A DNA stretch of 64,000 nucleotides from Pseudomonadota bacterium (lineage in GTDB: Bacteria > Pseudomonadota > Gammaproteobacteria > Steroidobacterales > Steroidobacteraceae). The DNA lies in contig JAEWAF010000055.1 of NCBI GenBank assembly GCA_023391815.1, forward strand, positions 24,224 through 88,223, read 5' to 3'. Of the stretch, positions 27,992 to 35,534 are shown in pieces (the stretch's first letter is position 1; every line of letters starts with the position of its first letter). The notes beneath the pieces were generated by a model. The model was given only the letters and a program-made list of their open reading frames with translations. It made no database searches and was not told the origin of the DNA. A program made the translations under genes and the position numbers.

Positions 27992-29989
27992 ATGCCTCGC
28001 CCAATGGCTTTGCTCGCTTTGCTTGCCACTCTCATTTCGCTACCCGCCCTCGCGGCGGAAACGCGCCACACTGTGATGCTCGCCGGCAATAAAGCCGGTA
28101 CACAAACAACCTCGGTCGCGGCCGATGGGACGAGAGAAGTCACATACGAGTTCGCTGACCGCGGCCGCGGCCCGAAGCTCACCGCGAAGATCAAGGTCGA
28201 TGCAGCCGGCCTGCCGGTCTCCGTCGAAACGACCGGCAACAATTATCTGAAGGTGCCGGTGAGAGAAACGTTCACGCTCCAGCAGGGCGTCGCTCGTTGG
28301 CACAACGGTGCGGAGCACGGCGAGCGGAAGCTGGCCGAGCCCGCCTTTTATCTCAGCCTGGAAAGCGTTCCCGATGAGATCTCGCTGCTCGCCAAAGCGC
28401 TGTTGAAAGCCGAAGGGCAGAAGCTGACGTTGCTGCCGGAAGGGCAGGCCACGTTGCGACGGGCGGACGAAGTGATCGTGCAGTCACCCTCCGGCCCTCG
28501 GCGTCTGACCAGCTATGAGATCTCCGGCCTGGGCTATGGTCCGGAGACGGTGTGGCTCGATCAGGACGGTGCGTTCGTCGCCTCGCTCGACAGCTGGTAC
28601 TCCGTCATCCTCGAAGGCTGGGAATCGCATGTGCCCGAGCTGATGGAGCTGCAAAACAAACGAAACAACGCTCGCATCCTGGCGAACGCGCAAGCGTTGA
28701 CGCGTCAGCCCAAGGGCCCGCTCGCCATCGTCAATGCCAACCTGTTCGATTCGCCAACCGGCAAATCCATCCAGGGCTCCACGGTCCTCGTCGAAGGCAA
28801 TCGCATCAAGGCGGTCGGCGCCGACGGTAAGGTTGCCATTCCCGCCAACGCCGAGCGAATCGACGCTCGTGGTCGCGCCCTGCTGCCCGGCTTGGCGGAT
28901 ATGCACGTCCATATGAGTGAGGAGGATGGCCTGCAGCACCTCGCGGCCGGTGTGACGACGGTGCGCGATCTGGCGAATGACACCGATACGCTGCTGGACC
29001 TCAAGGGTCGTATCGACGCCGGCCAGGAAGTGGGCCCGCGCATTTTCATGTCCGGCATCATCGAAGGTCCGGGCCCCTTCGCCGGTCCCACCAAAGTCTT
29101 GGTCGACAACGAAGCGGAGGCGCGCCAGGCGGTCGACAACTACGCTAAACGGGGGTATCAGGGCGTGAAGATCTACAGCTCGATGAAACCCGAGCTGGTG
29201 CCCGTCATCGCCAGGCTCGCGCATGAGAAAGGTCTGCGCGTCGGCGGCCACGTGCCCGCGAACATGACCGCGCGGCAGTTCATCGAAGCGGGCGCGGACG
29301 AGATGCAGCACATCAACTTCGTGTTCCTGAATTTCTTCTTCGATGAAGTGAAGGACACACGCACGCCCGCGCGCTTCACCGCCGTCGCGCAGCGGGCATC
29401 GAAGCTGGATCTGAGCTCGAGCGAGGTGCGCTCGTTCGTGCAACTCATGAAGGACCATCACGTGGTGATCGATCCCACGGTGACCATCTTCTATACCCAG
29501 TTCACCAGGCAACCCGGCAACGTGGGCGCCGCTTACGCGCCCATCGCGCATCGCCTGCCACCGCAGGTTCGTCGCTCGTTGCTGGTCGGTGGGTTGCCGG
29601 TGCCGAAAGGCAGCGAGCAGCAATACCGCGACTCGGCCGACGCGTTGTTACGAATGGTGAAACTGTTGCACGACTCGGGGATCACCGTGGTCGCCGGCAC
29701 TGACGACGTGCCGGGTTTCACCTTGCATCGTGAATTGGAGATGTACGTGCAGGCTGGAATATCCGCGCCCGAGACCTTGCGTATCGCGACATTGAACGCG
29801 GCGAAAGTGCTCAAGCAAGAGGCCGATCTCGGTTCGATCGCGCCGGGCAAACTCGCGGACATGATTCTGGTCGATGGCGATCCGGCACGGCGCATCGGCG
29901 ATATCAGAAATACCGACCTGGTACTGAAGGACGGCAAAGTTTACGAAGTGAACGCCCTCTATCGCAGCATCGGCGTGCAGCCACGCTGA
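27992..29989 (+). CDS. Exported metal-dependent amidohydrolase with N-terminal domain
   Basis: A 665-residue exported amidohydrolase. A signal peptide (LLALLATLISLPALAAE) is followed by an extra beta-rich domain of about 220 residues (HTVMLAGNKAGTQTTSVAADG onwards). The amidohydrolase barrel starts near LAIVNANLFDSPTG, with the metal motif LPGLADMHVHM, GVTTVRDLAND, a possible bridging Lys region (YQGVKIYSS), HVPANMTARQFIEAGADEMQH and the late Asp motif VVAGTDDVPG; it ends LGSIAPGKLADMILVDGDP. This layout fits imidazolonepropionase-like or prolidase-like secreted hydrolases. Substrate unknown. ATG 27992 starts the signal; no strong Shine-Dalgarno is visible. Confidence 0.83.
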   Translation: MPRPMALLALLATLISLPALAAETRHTVMLAGNKAGTQTTSVAADGTREVTYEFADRGRGPKLTAKIKVDAAGLPVSVETTGNNYLKVPVRETFTLQQGVARWHNGAEHGERKLAEPAFYLSLESVPDEISLLAKALLKAEGQKLTLLPEGQATLRRADEVIVQSPSGPRRLTSYEISGLGYGPETVWLDQDGAFVASLDSWYSVILEGWESHVPELMELQNKRNNARILANAQALTRQPKGPLAIVNANLFDSPTGKSIQGSTVLVEGNRIKAVGADGKVAIPANAERIDARGRALLPGLADMHVHMSEEDGLQHLAAGVTTVRDLANDTDTLLDLKGRIDAGQEVGPRIFMSGIIEGPGPFAGPTKVLVDNEAEARQAVDNYAKRGYQGVKIYSSMKPELVPVIARLAHEKGLRVGGHVPANMTARQFIEAGADEMQHINFVFLNFFFDEVKDTRTPARFTAVAQRASKLDLSSSEVRSFVQLMKDHHVVIDPTVTIFYTQFTRQPGNVGAAYAPIAHRLPPQVRRSLLVGGLPVPKGSEQQYRDSADALLRMVKLLHDSGITVVAGTDDVPGFTLHRELEMYVQAGISAPETLRIATLNAAKVLKQEADLGSIAPGKLADMILVDGDPARRIGDIRNTDLVLKDGKVYEVNALYRSIGVQPR

Positions 29990-30067
29990 GCGGCGGAACT
30001 GACCGTTCCACAGGTTCGTTTCTTAGCCAGCTCACATCGGTACCCCGGCGAGGGGCGGGAGTTGGTC

Positions 30068-30496
30068 ATGGCGAAAATGAGGAACCATTTGTTGATTGCG
30101 GCGACGGTCGGTTTGATGGCCGTCGGCGGGTGTGCCACCACGGGTGGCAGCTTGAGCAGTTCGGCGACGCGATTGGAGCGCAGCGCGTATGCGTTGCAGG
30201 ACGAAGCGCGTGACGGCGATGCGCGCTCCGGCTTCCAAAGCGATGCTCGCGAGCTGGCCGAAGAGGCGCGCGACTTCCGCCGCACGGTCGAAGATCATCG
30301 ATCGTCGAAGGAAGACGTGCGCGATGCTTTCAGCGATGTCTCCAAGCGCTATCACGCGATGAGAGACGAAGTGGAACGCTCCCAGAGTCGGGAAGCGGAA
30401 CGGGATTTCCGGCCGGTCACGGAAGCCTACCTGGACGTGGAGCGCGAGATGCGCTCACGTGATGAGAGGCGCGATCGTTACGCGAGGGAAGACTGA
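30068..30496 (+). CDS. Small lipoprotein, charged and helical
   Basis: A 142-residue predicted lipoprotein: signal MAKMRNHLLIAATVGLMAVGGC with lipobox AVGGC and Cys 22. The mature part is helical and strongly charged (RLERSAYALQDEARDG, ARELAEEARDFRRTVEDHRSS, DEVERSQSREAERDF), probably coiled coil. No named family. ATG 30068 has GGGAG 7 nt upstream. A 10-bp bidirectional hairpin separates it from the convergent gene at 30555. Confidence 0.65.
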   Translation: MAKMRNHLLIAATVGLMAVGGCATTGGSLSSSATRLERSAYALQDEARDGDARSGFQSDARELAEEARDFRRTVEDHRSSKEDVRDAFSDVSKRYHAMRDEVERSQSREAERDFRPVTEAYLDVEREMRSRDERRDRYARED

Positions 30497-30513
30497 CGAT
30501 TGTTCCGTTGAGC

Positions 30514-30539
30514 GTGGCCGGGCTGCGCTGCCCGGCCAC
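30514..30539. terminator. Bidirectional terminator hairpin
   Basis: Perfect 10-bp arms GTGGCCGGGC (30514-30523) and GCCCGGCCAC (30530-30539) with a 6-nt loop lie between two convergent genes (stops at 30496 and 30555). T-rich tracts are weak on both sides. Confidence 0.65.
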
Positions 30540-30554
30540 CTTCAATCACACCGA

Positions 30555-30890
30555 TCAGCCGCCCTTGCCGGCGAGCTTGTTGCAGTTCTGGATGTCGCGC
30601 TTGCTCATGGTGCGACCACGGCTGGTGTAAGCCGATAGTTCGCCGAGCGCTTCCGCCACTTTGCGGCATTCCTTCATATACGAATCCAGGCTGCCGCGAC
30701 GGTCGCCCTTGCCCTCGCACTGATCGCCTTCACAGCGCCACGTCACGCCGGAGATTTCGGTTTCGGTGACAGCCGACACCGGCGTCGCGAGCGTCGCCTG
30801 GGCGGTGTACGACGGCGCCGCCGCTGAAACCAGGTTGCTCATCGCCAGAGTGCAAACCGCGACCGCGCTCGCCATCGCCAACATACGCAT
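30555..30890 (-). CDS. Small exported protein, CC_3452-like
   Basis: A 111-residue exported protein with signal MRMLAMASAVAVCTLAMSNLVSAA. The mature domain has the pattern VTWRCEGDQCEGKG, then ECRKVAEALGELSAYTSRGR and a C-terminal Cys (DIQNCNKL), which resembles the small exported CC_3452-type family of alpha- and gammaproteobacteria; function unknown. Four mature cysteines suggest two disulfides. ATG 30890 is fixed by a strong AGGAG 8 nt upstream; the open frame extends to 30980 without support. Confidence 0.7.
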   Translation of the reverse strand: MRMLAMASAVAVCTLAMSNLVSAAAPSYTAQATLATPVSAVTETEISGVTWRCEGDQCEGKGDRRGSLDSYMKECRKVAEALGELSAYTSRGRTMSKRDIQNCNKLAGKGG

Positions 30891-31429
30891 CGTCAAATCT
30901 CCTTGAAGCACAACAGGTGCGTTTGTAACGGCCGGCACTGTAGGCAGCGCAAGAGAGCGAGCCAATGCATTTTCGAGCACGAGTGAAGTGCTCCGAGCGC
31001 AGGTAATGAGCCGCGCGTTTTGTGAGGTGCGCGCTCGCGGTGGATGTTTGTTTGCTGTAGGGAGGCGGGGTTTTTATCGCTGTTTTCCCCGAGACGCACA
31101 CGCATGATGCACGGATTCGCGGTGTTTGTGAAGAATGATGAAAGAAAGATTAGCTCTGCAAGGTGGGGTTACAAGTCGTGCGCAAAATTCGCCGCCGCGC
31201 GGCGGCGCGCGTGTGGCGTCAGAGAGTTGACGACGCCGTCACGAATGCAAAGAAAGGTTTGGCAAGGTAACAAAGAATCTCAGCGGAGTAACAGCGCGAT
31301 TAGGCCGATGGGTGCAGATGACGTGCGAGATCGTGCAGCTGACGGCCTGGGTGCAGATGACGTGTAGAGATCGTGCAGCTGACGGGCTGGGGGCAGATGA
31401 CGTGTAGGGATCGTGCAGCTGATGCGTCG
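30891..31429. other. Non-coding region with tandem repeats
   Basis: Apart from the first 20 bp (ribosome-binding region of the small gene on the minus strand) I see no gene. There is an 18-bp GC palindrome (CGCCGCCGCG/CGGCGGCG) at 31190-31207 and three ~40-bp direct repeats at 31312-31429. Open frames here (for example 31044-31367 on the plus strand) lack a ribosome-binding site and family-like sequence. Confidence 0.5.
31312..31429. repeat. Three tandem ~40-bp repeats
   Basis: The core GCAGATGACGTG recurs at 31314, 31353 and 31393 (periods 39 and 40), each followed 4-5 nt later by GATCGTGCAGCTGA. Units 1 and 2 continue with CGG[CG]CTGGG; unit 3 diverges at GATGCGTCGG, exactly where the inverted-repeat element begins. 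There are no unique spacers, so it is not a CRISPR array. Confidence 0.8.
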
Positions 31430-31680
31430 GCGGTGTCCGGAGGGGGTCGGGTCCTCCGGGCAGCTTTGCGGTACAGGGACGGGACCGCAACAGCAGCGCA
31501 CACCAGGGGCTCGGCGGTGTCTTTCAGCGAAGCCCGGCTTCGCTCCGCCGAGCGGGTGTACATGGATGTACACCCTGGGCTTGCCCGGAGCAGGACTGTT
31601 CAGGGCAATGAGCGCCCAGGAGCGCAATGCGCGACGGGCGAGCGCGGTGACCGGAGGACCCAACCCCCTCCGGACACCGC
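31430..31680. mobile_element. 251-bp element with 30-bp terminal inverted repeats (MITE-like)
   Basis: The left end (31430-31459, starting GCGGTGTCCGGAGGGGGT) and the reverse complement of the right end (31651-31680) match at 29 of 30 positions. The interior has nested inverted repeats: TTGCGGT/ACCGCAA (31466-31490), CTCGGCGG/CCGCCGAG enclosing AGCGAAGC/GCTTCGCT (31510-31552), and a perfect 10-bp-arm palindrome GGGTGTACAT/ATGTACACCC (31554-31575). It has no coding sequence I would accept. No clear target-site duplication is seen. It ends 15 bp downstream of the stop codon of the redoxin/monooxygenase gene. It could be a non-autonomous transposable element or a structured-RNA or terminator element. 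Confidence 0.55.
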
Positions 31681-31695
31681 TAATCACCGAGCCTC

Positions 31696-33417
31696 TCAGG
31701 TCTTTGGCATGTCGCTGAACAACTCGGCCTGGTTCGGCTCAGACGTCTTGGGCGACGCCTGGTCCTCTTTGACATTCCGGTACCGAATCACGCCGAACAC
31801 CATCTCTTCCCACGTCTGCTCGCCCCACGTGACCTCCCGGTTCGGATCCGGGTTCGCCTTGTTCTGTACCGAGTTGTCGAACACCTGCGTATAGACGATG
31901 CGGGTGCCCGCCGGCACGGTCAGTGGCTTGGCCAGGTCGTACGTCGACTGCCAGTTGAAGTCATACGCGGGAATATTGAGCAGCGTCTCCTCGCGCCCAT
32001 CCGGATAGTGCGCGACGAAGCTCGATGACTTGCCTCGGAAGTGCGCGTGCGGGTGCAGGCTGAAGATCACGGCGTCCTGATCGAACTTACGCTCGGCCTT
32101 CTCGACGTGATATTTGTCGTTCGGCGGAATCTTCAGCTTGGTGTTGATGAAGACCATGCTGCGGAAGTTGTACTTCGGCGGCGCCTTCATGAAGTACAGC
32201 CCCATGCGCGTCACATCCGTGAGCACCTGGCCATTGGGCGTGTAGTGCACCTGGAAGTGCAGCTTCGACTTGGCCGGCAGCAGGATGCCGTTGTCCTTCG
32301 GCACCTGCAGCGGCTGTGCGCCCGGCACATAGTTGTTCAAGCTGATGTTGCCGCGAGTCTCGCCGCCGGCCGATGCGATGATGTGGTGAAGGACCGCGCG
32401 CTGCCCCGGCAGGAAATCGACCGCCCGTATCCACACATCATGATCGAGCGGATTGTCGAGCTTGATGTTCTGATACGGAATCGTGCCCGTCGCCGGCGTC
32501 GTGAACGGCGGCAGCTCAACCACCAGGTCCGGCTCGCCCAGCTCCCACTTCGGCCAATCTTTCTTCTGCGACAACAGCGGGTCCGCACCCGTGCCGCGCG
32601 GGGAGCCGGCTTCGATCCAGTGAACCAGCGTCTTCGCCTGGGCCGGGCTCAAGCCACGATCGTTGCTGAACACGCCGTAGTGAGGGTCCGCGTGCCAAGG
32701 CGGCATGCGCTGCGTGCGGACCACTTCGCGAATCATCGGCGAGAAGCCGCGGATCATGTCGTAGTTGGTCATCTGCCAGGGGCCGATGCCGCCCTCGCGA
32801 TGACACACGACGCACTTCTGCAGCAGTATCGGTGCGACTTCCTTCTCATAGGAAATATTCGCGTGCGCGCTGCGCTTCTCGCGCTCGGGCATCTTGATCG
32901 CACAGCCTTTGGCAGCGGTCGTGGCGGGCGCCGCCTTTCCGGCAATCACGGCATCGAGCGCACTGCTAACGCCACCGGCGTTGCCGCGATATGCGATCTT
33001 CCAGCCCTTGGGATTCACCACCAGCACTTCGCCATTGTTGGTGAGATTCAGCGACTCACCGACCAGCTGCGCGCCGTCGAGCATGATGGGCAGCTTGATG
33101 CCGGCCTGAGTCGCTTCCTTCGTGACCGCGGCCAGCGATTCGTTCAGATTTGAGTTGATCGCCAGGAACGTCACGCCCTGCGATTCATACTTTCCTTGCA
33201 GGGCCTGCACAACCGTAACCGCCTGGCGGGACGCCTCGCAGCCGTTGCCCTGGGCGAGCAGCACGACCGCCTTCATGTCGGAAAGATAGTAGAGCTCGTG
33301 AGAATCGCCTCGATGATCCGTCAGGCGAAAATTGTCCGCGACATCGGCCGCGGCCAGCAGCTGCGGGCTCAGCAGAAACGACGACAGCAGGATCCCGGCA
33401 CGATGAAGGTGGCGCAT
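31696..33417 (-). CDS. Redoxin - cytochrome c - copper monooxygenase fusion
   Basis: A 573-residue exported three-part protein. A signal peptide is followed by a thioredoxin/AhpC-like redoxin domain (about 25-160; single Cys in QGNGCEAS), then a heme c domain with CVVCH and PMIREVVRTQRMPPWHADP (about 190-290), then a PHM/dopamine-beta-hydroxylase-like copper type II domain (about 330-560). Candidate copper ligands are all present: LHHIIAS, FQVHYTPNG, HPHAHFRG and the Met in QTWEEMV. This arrangement predicts a secreted, self-wired oxidase or hydroxylase; substrate unknown. ATG 33417 begins the signal with GGAATTCAC before it; the open frame extends to 33495. The TIR element lies directly downstream. 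Confidence 0.8.
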   Translation of the reverse strand: MRHLHRAGILLSSFLLSPQLLAAADVADNFRLTDHRGDSHELYYLSDMKAVVLLAQGNGCEASRQAVTVVQALQGKYESQGVTFLAINSNLNESLAAVTKEATQAGIKLPIMLDGAQLVGESLNLTNNGEVLVVNPKGWKIAYRGNAGGVSSALDAVIAGKAAPATTAAKGCAIKMPEREKRSAHANISYEKEVAPILLQKCVVCHREGGIGPWQMTNYDMIRGFSPMIREVVRTQRMPPWHADPHYGVFSNDRGLSPAQAKTLVHWIEAGSPRGTGADPLLSQKKDWPKWELGEPDLVVELPPFTTPATGTIPYQNIKLDNPLDHDVWIRAVDFLPGQRAVLHHIIASAGGETRGNISLNNYVPGAQPLQVPKDNGILLPAKSKLHFQVHYTPNGQVLTDVTRMGLYFMKAPPKYNFRSMVFINTKLKIPPNDKYHVEKAERKFDQDAVIFSLHPHAHFRGKSSSFVAHYPDGREETLLNIPAYDFNWQSTYDLAKPLTVPAGTRIVYTQVFDNSVQNKANPDPNREVTWGEQTWEEMVFGVIRYRNVKEDQASPKTSEPNQAELFSDMPKT

Positions 33418-33630
33418 GTGAATTCCATTTAACGGATTGGCCGACACAGTGAATGGGGCAGGTAAGTGTGCGTTGGGCCGAGCGCGCTTGTCCACGCGCG
33501 AGCAGGGTCAAATCGCAGCGTGAAACGGCTTCTTGATAATTCTTGTGTGAGTCTTGCGACGGGGTCGTGTTGACGTATCGATACAATCCGGCGACAGCTG
33601 CGTTCCACGTCACAAATCGACGAGGTGGGG

Positions 33631-34626
33631 ATGAACAAGGGATTTCTGAAGAGCGCGATCGCCATACTTGCCGCGATGACCCTGGCGGCGTACGCGGGCG
33701 AAAGCGCAAGCCGACGCTATCAGCCGCCTCGCCTCGCGGACGGCACGCCGGATTTCCAGGGTGTGTGGACCAACGCCACGGCGACACCGATGGAGCGCGC
33801 GATCGAGCTCGGGACGCGCCGTGCATTCACCGACGCCGAGGCGGCGGCAATCAGCAAAGCGGCGATCGCGGCGGTCGAGGCAGACGCCAGGCCGAGCGAT
33901 CCGGACAAGAACATCGAAGCGGCTTCGTCGCTGCCGCCGGTCGGCAATTACAACTTGTTCTGGACGGATCGCGGCATGAGCGTGGCGAGGATCGACGGCG
34001 AGTATCGAACCTCGATGATCATCGAACCGCTCAACGGTCGCGTGCCACCGCTCACAGATGCAGCGCAGAAGCGGATCGCCATGACCAGGATCGGGCGTTC
34101 GAACGACGGGCCGGAGGGCAGGGCGCTCGGCGAGCGATGTTTGCTGTCGTTTGGCTACGCGTCGGGTCCACCCATGCTGCCGGTCATGTACAACAGCTAC
34201 TATCAAATCGTGCAAGCGCCGGGCTACGTGATGATCCTGGTCGAGATGGTTCACGACGCGCGTATCATCCGCATCGATGACAGGCATGTGCCGGGCGCGA
34301 TCCGGAAATGGATGGGCGATTCGGTCGGCCATTGGGAAGGCGACACGCTCGTGGTCGAGACTCGCAACTTCCGCCCGGAGCAGAATTTCCGTGGCTCCTC
34401 GGAAGAGGCGGTGATCACGGAGCGGTTTACCCGAGTCGCGGACGACCAGATCGTGTATCGCTTCACGATCGACGATCCGGCCACGTTCACCGAGCGCATC
34501 ACGGGTGAGCTGCCGTTCGTGCCCGCGAACGCGAACATTTACGAGTATGCTTGTCACGAAGGTAATTACGCGCTGCCGGGAATCCTCTCGGGCGCGCGCG
34601 AGGAAGAGAAGGCTGCGGCGAAGTGA
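33631..34626 (+). CDS. Exported protein of an unrecognised family, paralogue B
   Basis: A 331-residue exported protein (signal SAIAILAAMTLAAYAGES), paralogous to the product of 20954-21985. Shared motifs in the same order are DGTPDFQGVWTNAT, GNYNLFWTDRG, RTSMIIEPLNGRVPPL, GERCLLSFGYASGPPMLP, YNSYYQIVQAP, EMVHDARIIR, WMGDSVGHWEGDTLVVET and YEYACHEGNYALPGILSGAREEE. No fold or activity can be assigned. ATG 33631 has GAGGTGGGG directly upstream. The TGA overlaps the GTG start of a secreted esterase (4 bp), so the two are translationally coupled and probably act together. Confidence 0.72.
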   Translation: MNKGFLKSAIAILAAMTLAAYAGESASRRYQPPRLADGTPDFQGVWTNATATPMERAIELGTRRAFTDAEAAAISKAAIAAVEADARPSDPDKNIEAASSLPPVGNYNLFWTDRGMSVARIDGEYRTSMIIEPLNGRVPPLTDAAQKRIAMTRIGRSNDGPEGRALGERCLLSFGYASGPPMLPVMYNSYYQIVQAPGYVMILVEMVHDARIIRIDDRHVPGAIRKWMGDSVGHWEGDTLVVETRNFRPEQNFRGSSEEAVITERFTRVADDQIVYRFTIDDPATFTERITGELPFVPANANIYEYACHEGNYALPGILSGAREEEKAAAK

Positions 34627-35495
34627 CAATCAAACAAAGTCGAATGAGCCGGCTCGTGTGGCTGGCGGTCGGTGCACTGCTGCTCTGCTCTGCGTCGTTT
34701 GCAAGCGAGATCGTCAGTCGCGGGTTCGAATCGAACGCGTTGGGCCGCGAATGGAAGTACGAGGTCTATCTGCCCACCGGCTACGACAGCTCGGGGCTGC
34801 GCTATCCGGTCCTGTATCTGCTCCATGGCAACGACGGCTCCGGCAGGGACTGGGTCGAGAAAGGCAAGGTTCAGGCCGTCGCCGATGGTTTGATCGCGAG
34901 TGGCGAAATGCCGCCCGCGGTCATCGTCATGCCCGACGCTGGCGTGACCTGGTATGTCGATCGCAAGGAGAAGATGGAGACGGCGTTCATCCGGGATCTG
35001 TTTCCCGAAGTGGAGCGGAACCTGCGGGTGTTGAAGGCGCGTGAGGGCCGGTTGATCGGCGGGCTGTCGATGGGCGGCTACGGGTCGCTTCGTTTCGTGC
35101 TGAAGTATCCGGAGATGTTTGCTGCCGCGGCACTATTGTCGCCGGCCATTTACGATCCGCTGCCGCCGCCGAATTCGAGCGCGAGGAAGGTGGGGACGTT
35201 CGGCGAGCCGGAGTTCGACGAGCAGATATGGATCGGTTTGAATTATCCCAAGCTGTGGCAGGGCTACCTGGCAAAGAAGATGCCGGTGCCGATGTACATC
35301 AACTCGGGCGACGACGATGAGTTCATGATCGAAGCCGAGGCGACCCGGTTGTATTCGCTGCTCAGGTCGAATCAGCAGCCGGCGGAATTGAGAATCGTCG
35401 ACGGCGGCCACACCTGGGCGATGTGGGGCAGCACGCTCGGCGACGCAATGAAATACGTGTTCCGCTTCTCGGCGAAGCCTGCGTCAACCGAATGA
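34623..35495 (+). CDS. Secreted esterase, PF00756-type alpha/beta hydrolase
   Basis: A 290-residue exported esterase of the esterase D/feruloyl-esterase (PF00756) group. A signal peptide (LVWLAVGALLLCSASFA) is followed by WKYEVYLPTGY, LLHGNDGSGRDW, the nucleophile motif GGLSMGGYGS (near 140), an acid in NSGDDDEFM and a catalytic His in DGGHTWAMW. The GTG start overlaps the upstream stop and has AAGAGAAGG before it; ATG 34644 lacks a ribosome-binding site. Probably an ester hydrolase of plant- or polymer-derived substrates; the coupling to paralogue B suggests a joint role. Confidence 0.83.
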   Translation: MTIKQSRMSRLVWLAVGALLLCSASFASEIVSRGFESNALGREWKYEVYLPTGYDSSGLRYPVLYLLHGNDGSGRDWVEKGKVQAVADGLIASGEMPPAVIVMPDAGVTWYVDRKEKMETAFIRDLFPEVERNLRVLKAREGRLIGGLSMGGYGSLRFVLKYPEMFAAAALLSPAIYDPLPPPNSSARKVGTFGEPEFDEQIWIGLNYPKLWQGYLAKKMPVPMYINSGDDDEFMIEAEATRLYSLLRSNQQPAELRIVDGGHTWAMWGSTLGDAMKYVFRFSAKPASTE

Positions 35496-35496
35496 T

Positions 35497-35524
35497 GGTC
35501 TCTCCCCATGCGCGGGGAGAGACC
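35497..35524. terminator. Bidirectional terminator hairpin
   Basis: Perfect 11-bp arms GGTCTCTCCCC (35497-35507) and GGGGAGAGACC (35514-35524) enclose a 6-nt loop between the convergent esterase and permease genes. Confidence 0.7.
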
Positions 35525-35534
35525 GTAGAGAGCG

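Noticed and set aside
31044..31367. Plus-strand open frame in the non-coding gap
   Set aside because: No ribosome-binding site, and it runs through the tandem repeats, so the translated sequence is repeat-derived.
31312..31429. CRISPR array
   Set aside because: Only three units with no unique spacers; the whole ~40-bp period is repeated. No cas genes are near.
33570..33600. Promoter TTGACG/TACAAT before paralogue B
   Set aside because: The two hexamers are only 6 bp apart, so they cannot act together. No suitably spaced -35 was found for TACAAT.
34720..34745. tRNA T-arm-like GGTTCGAATC
   Set aside because: It lies inside the esterase coding sequence (RGFESNA) and no acceptor or anticodon arm can be placed around it.
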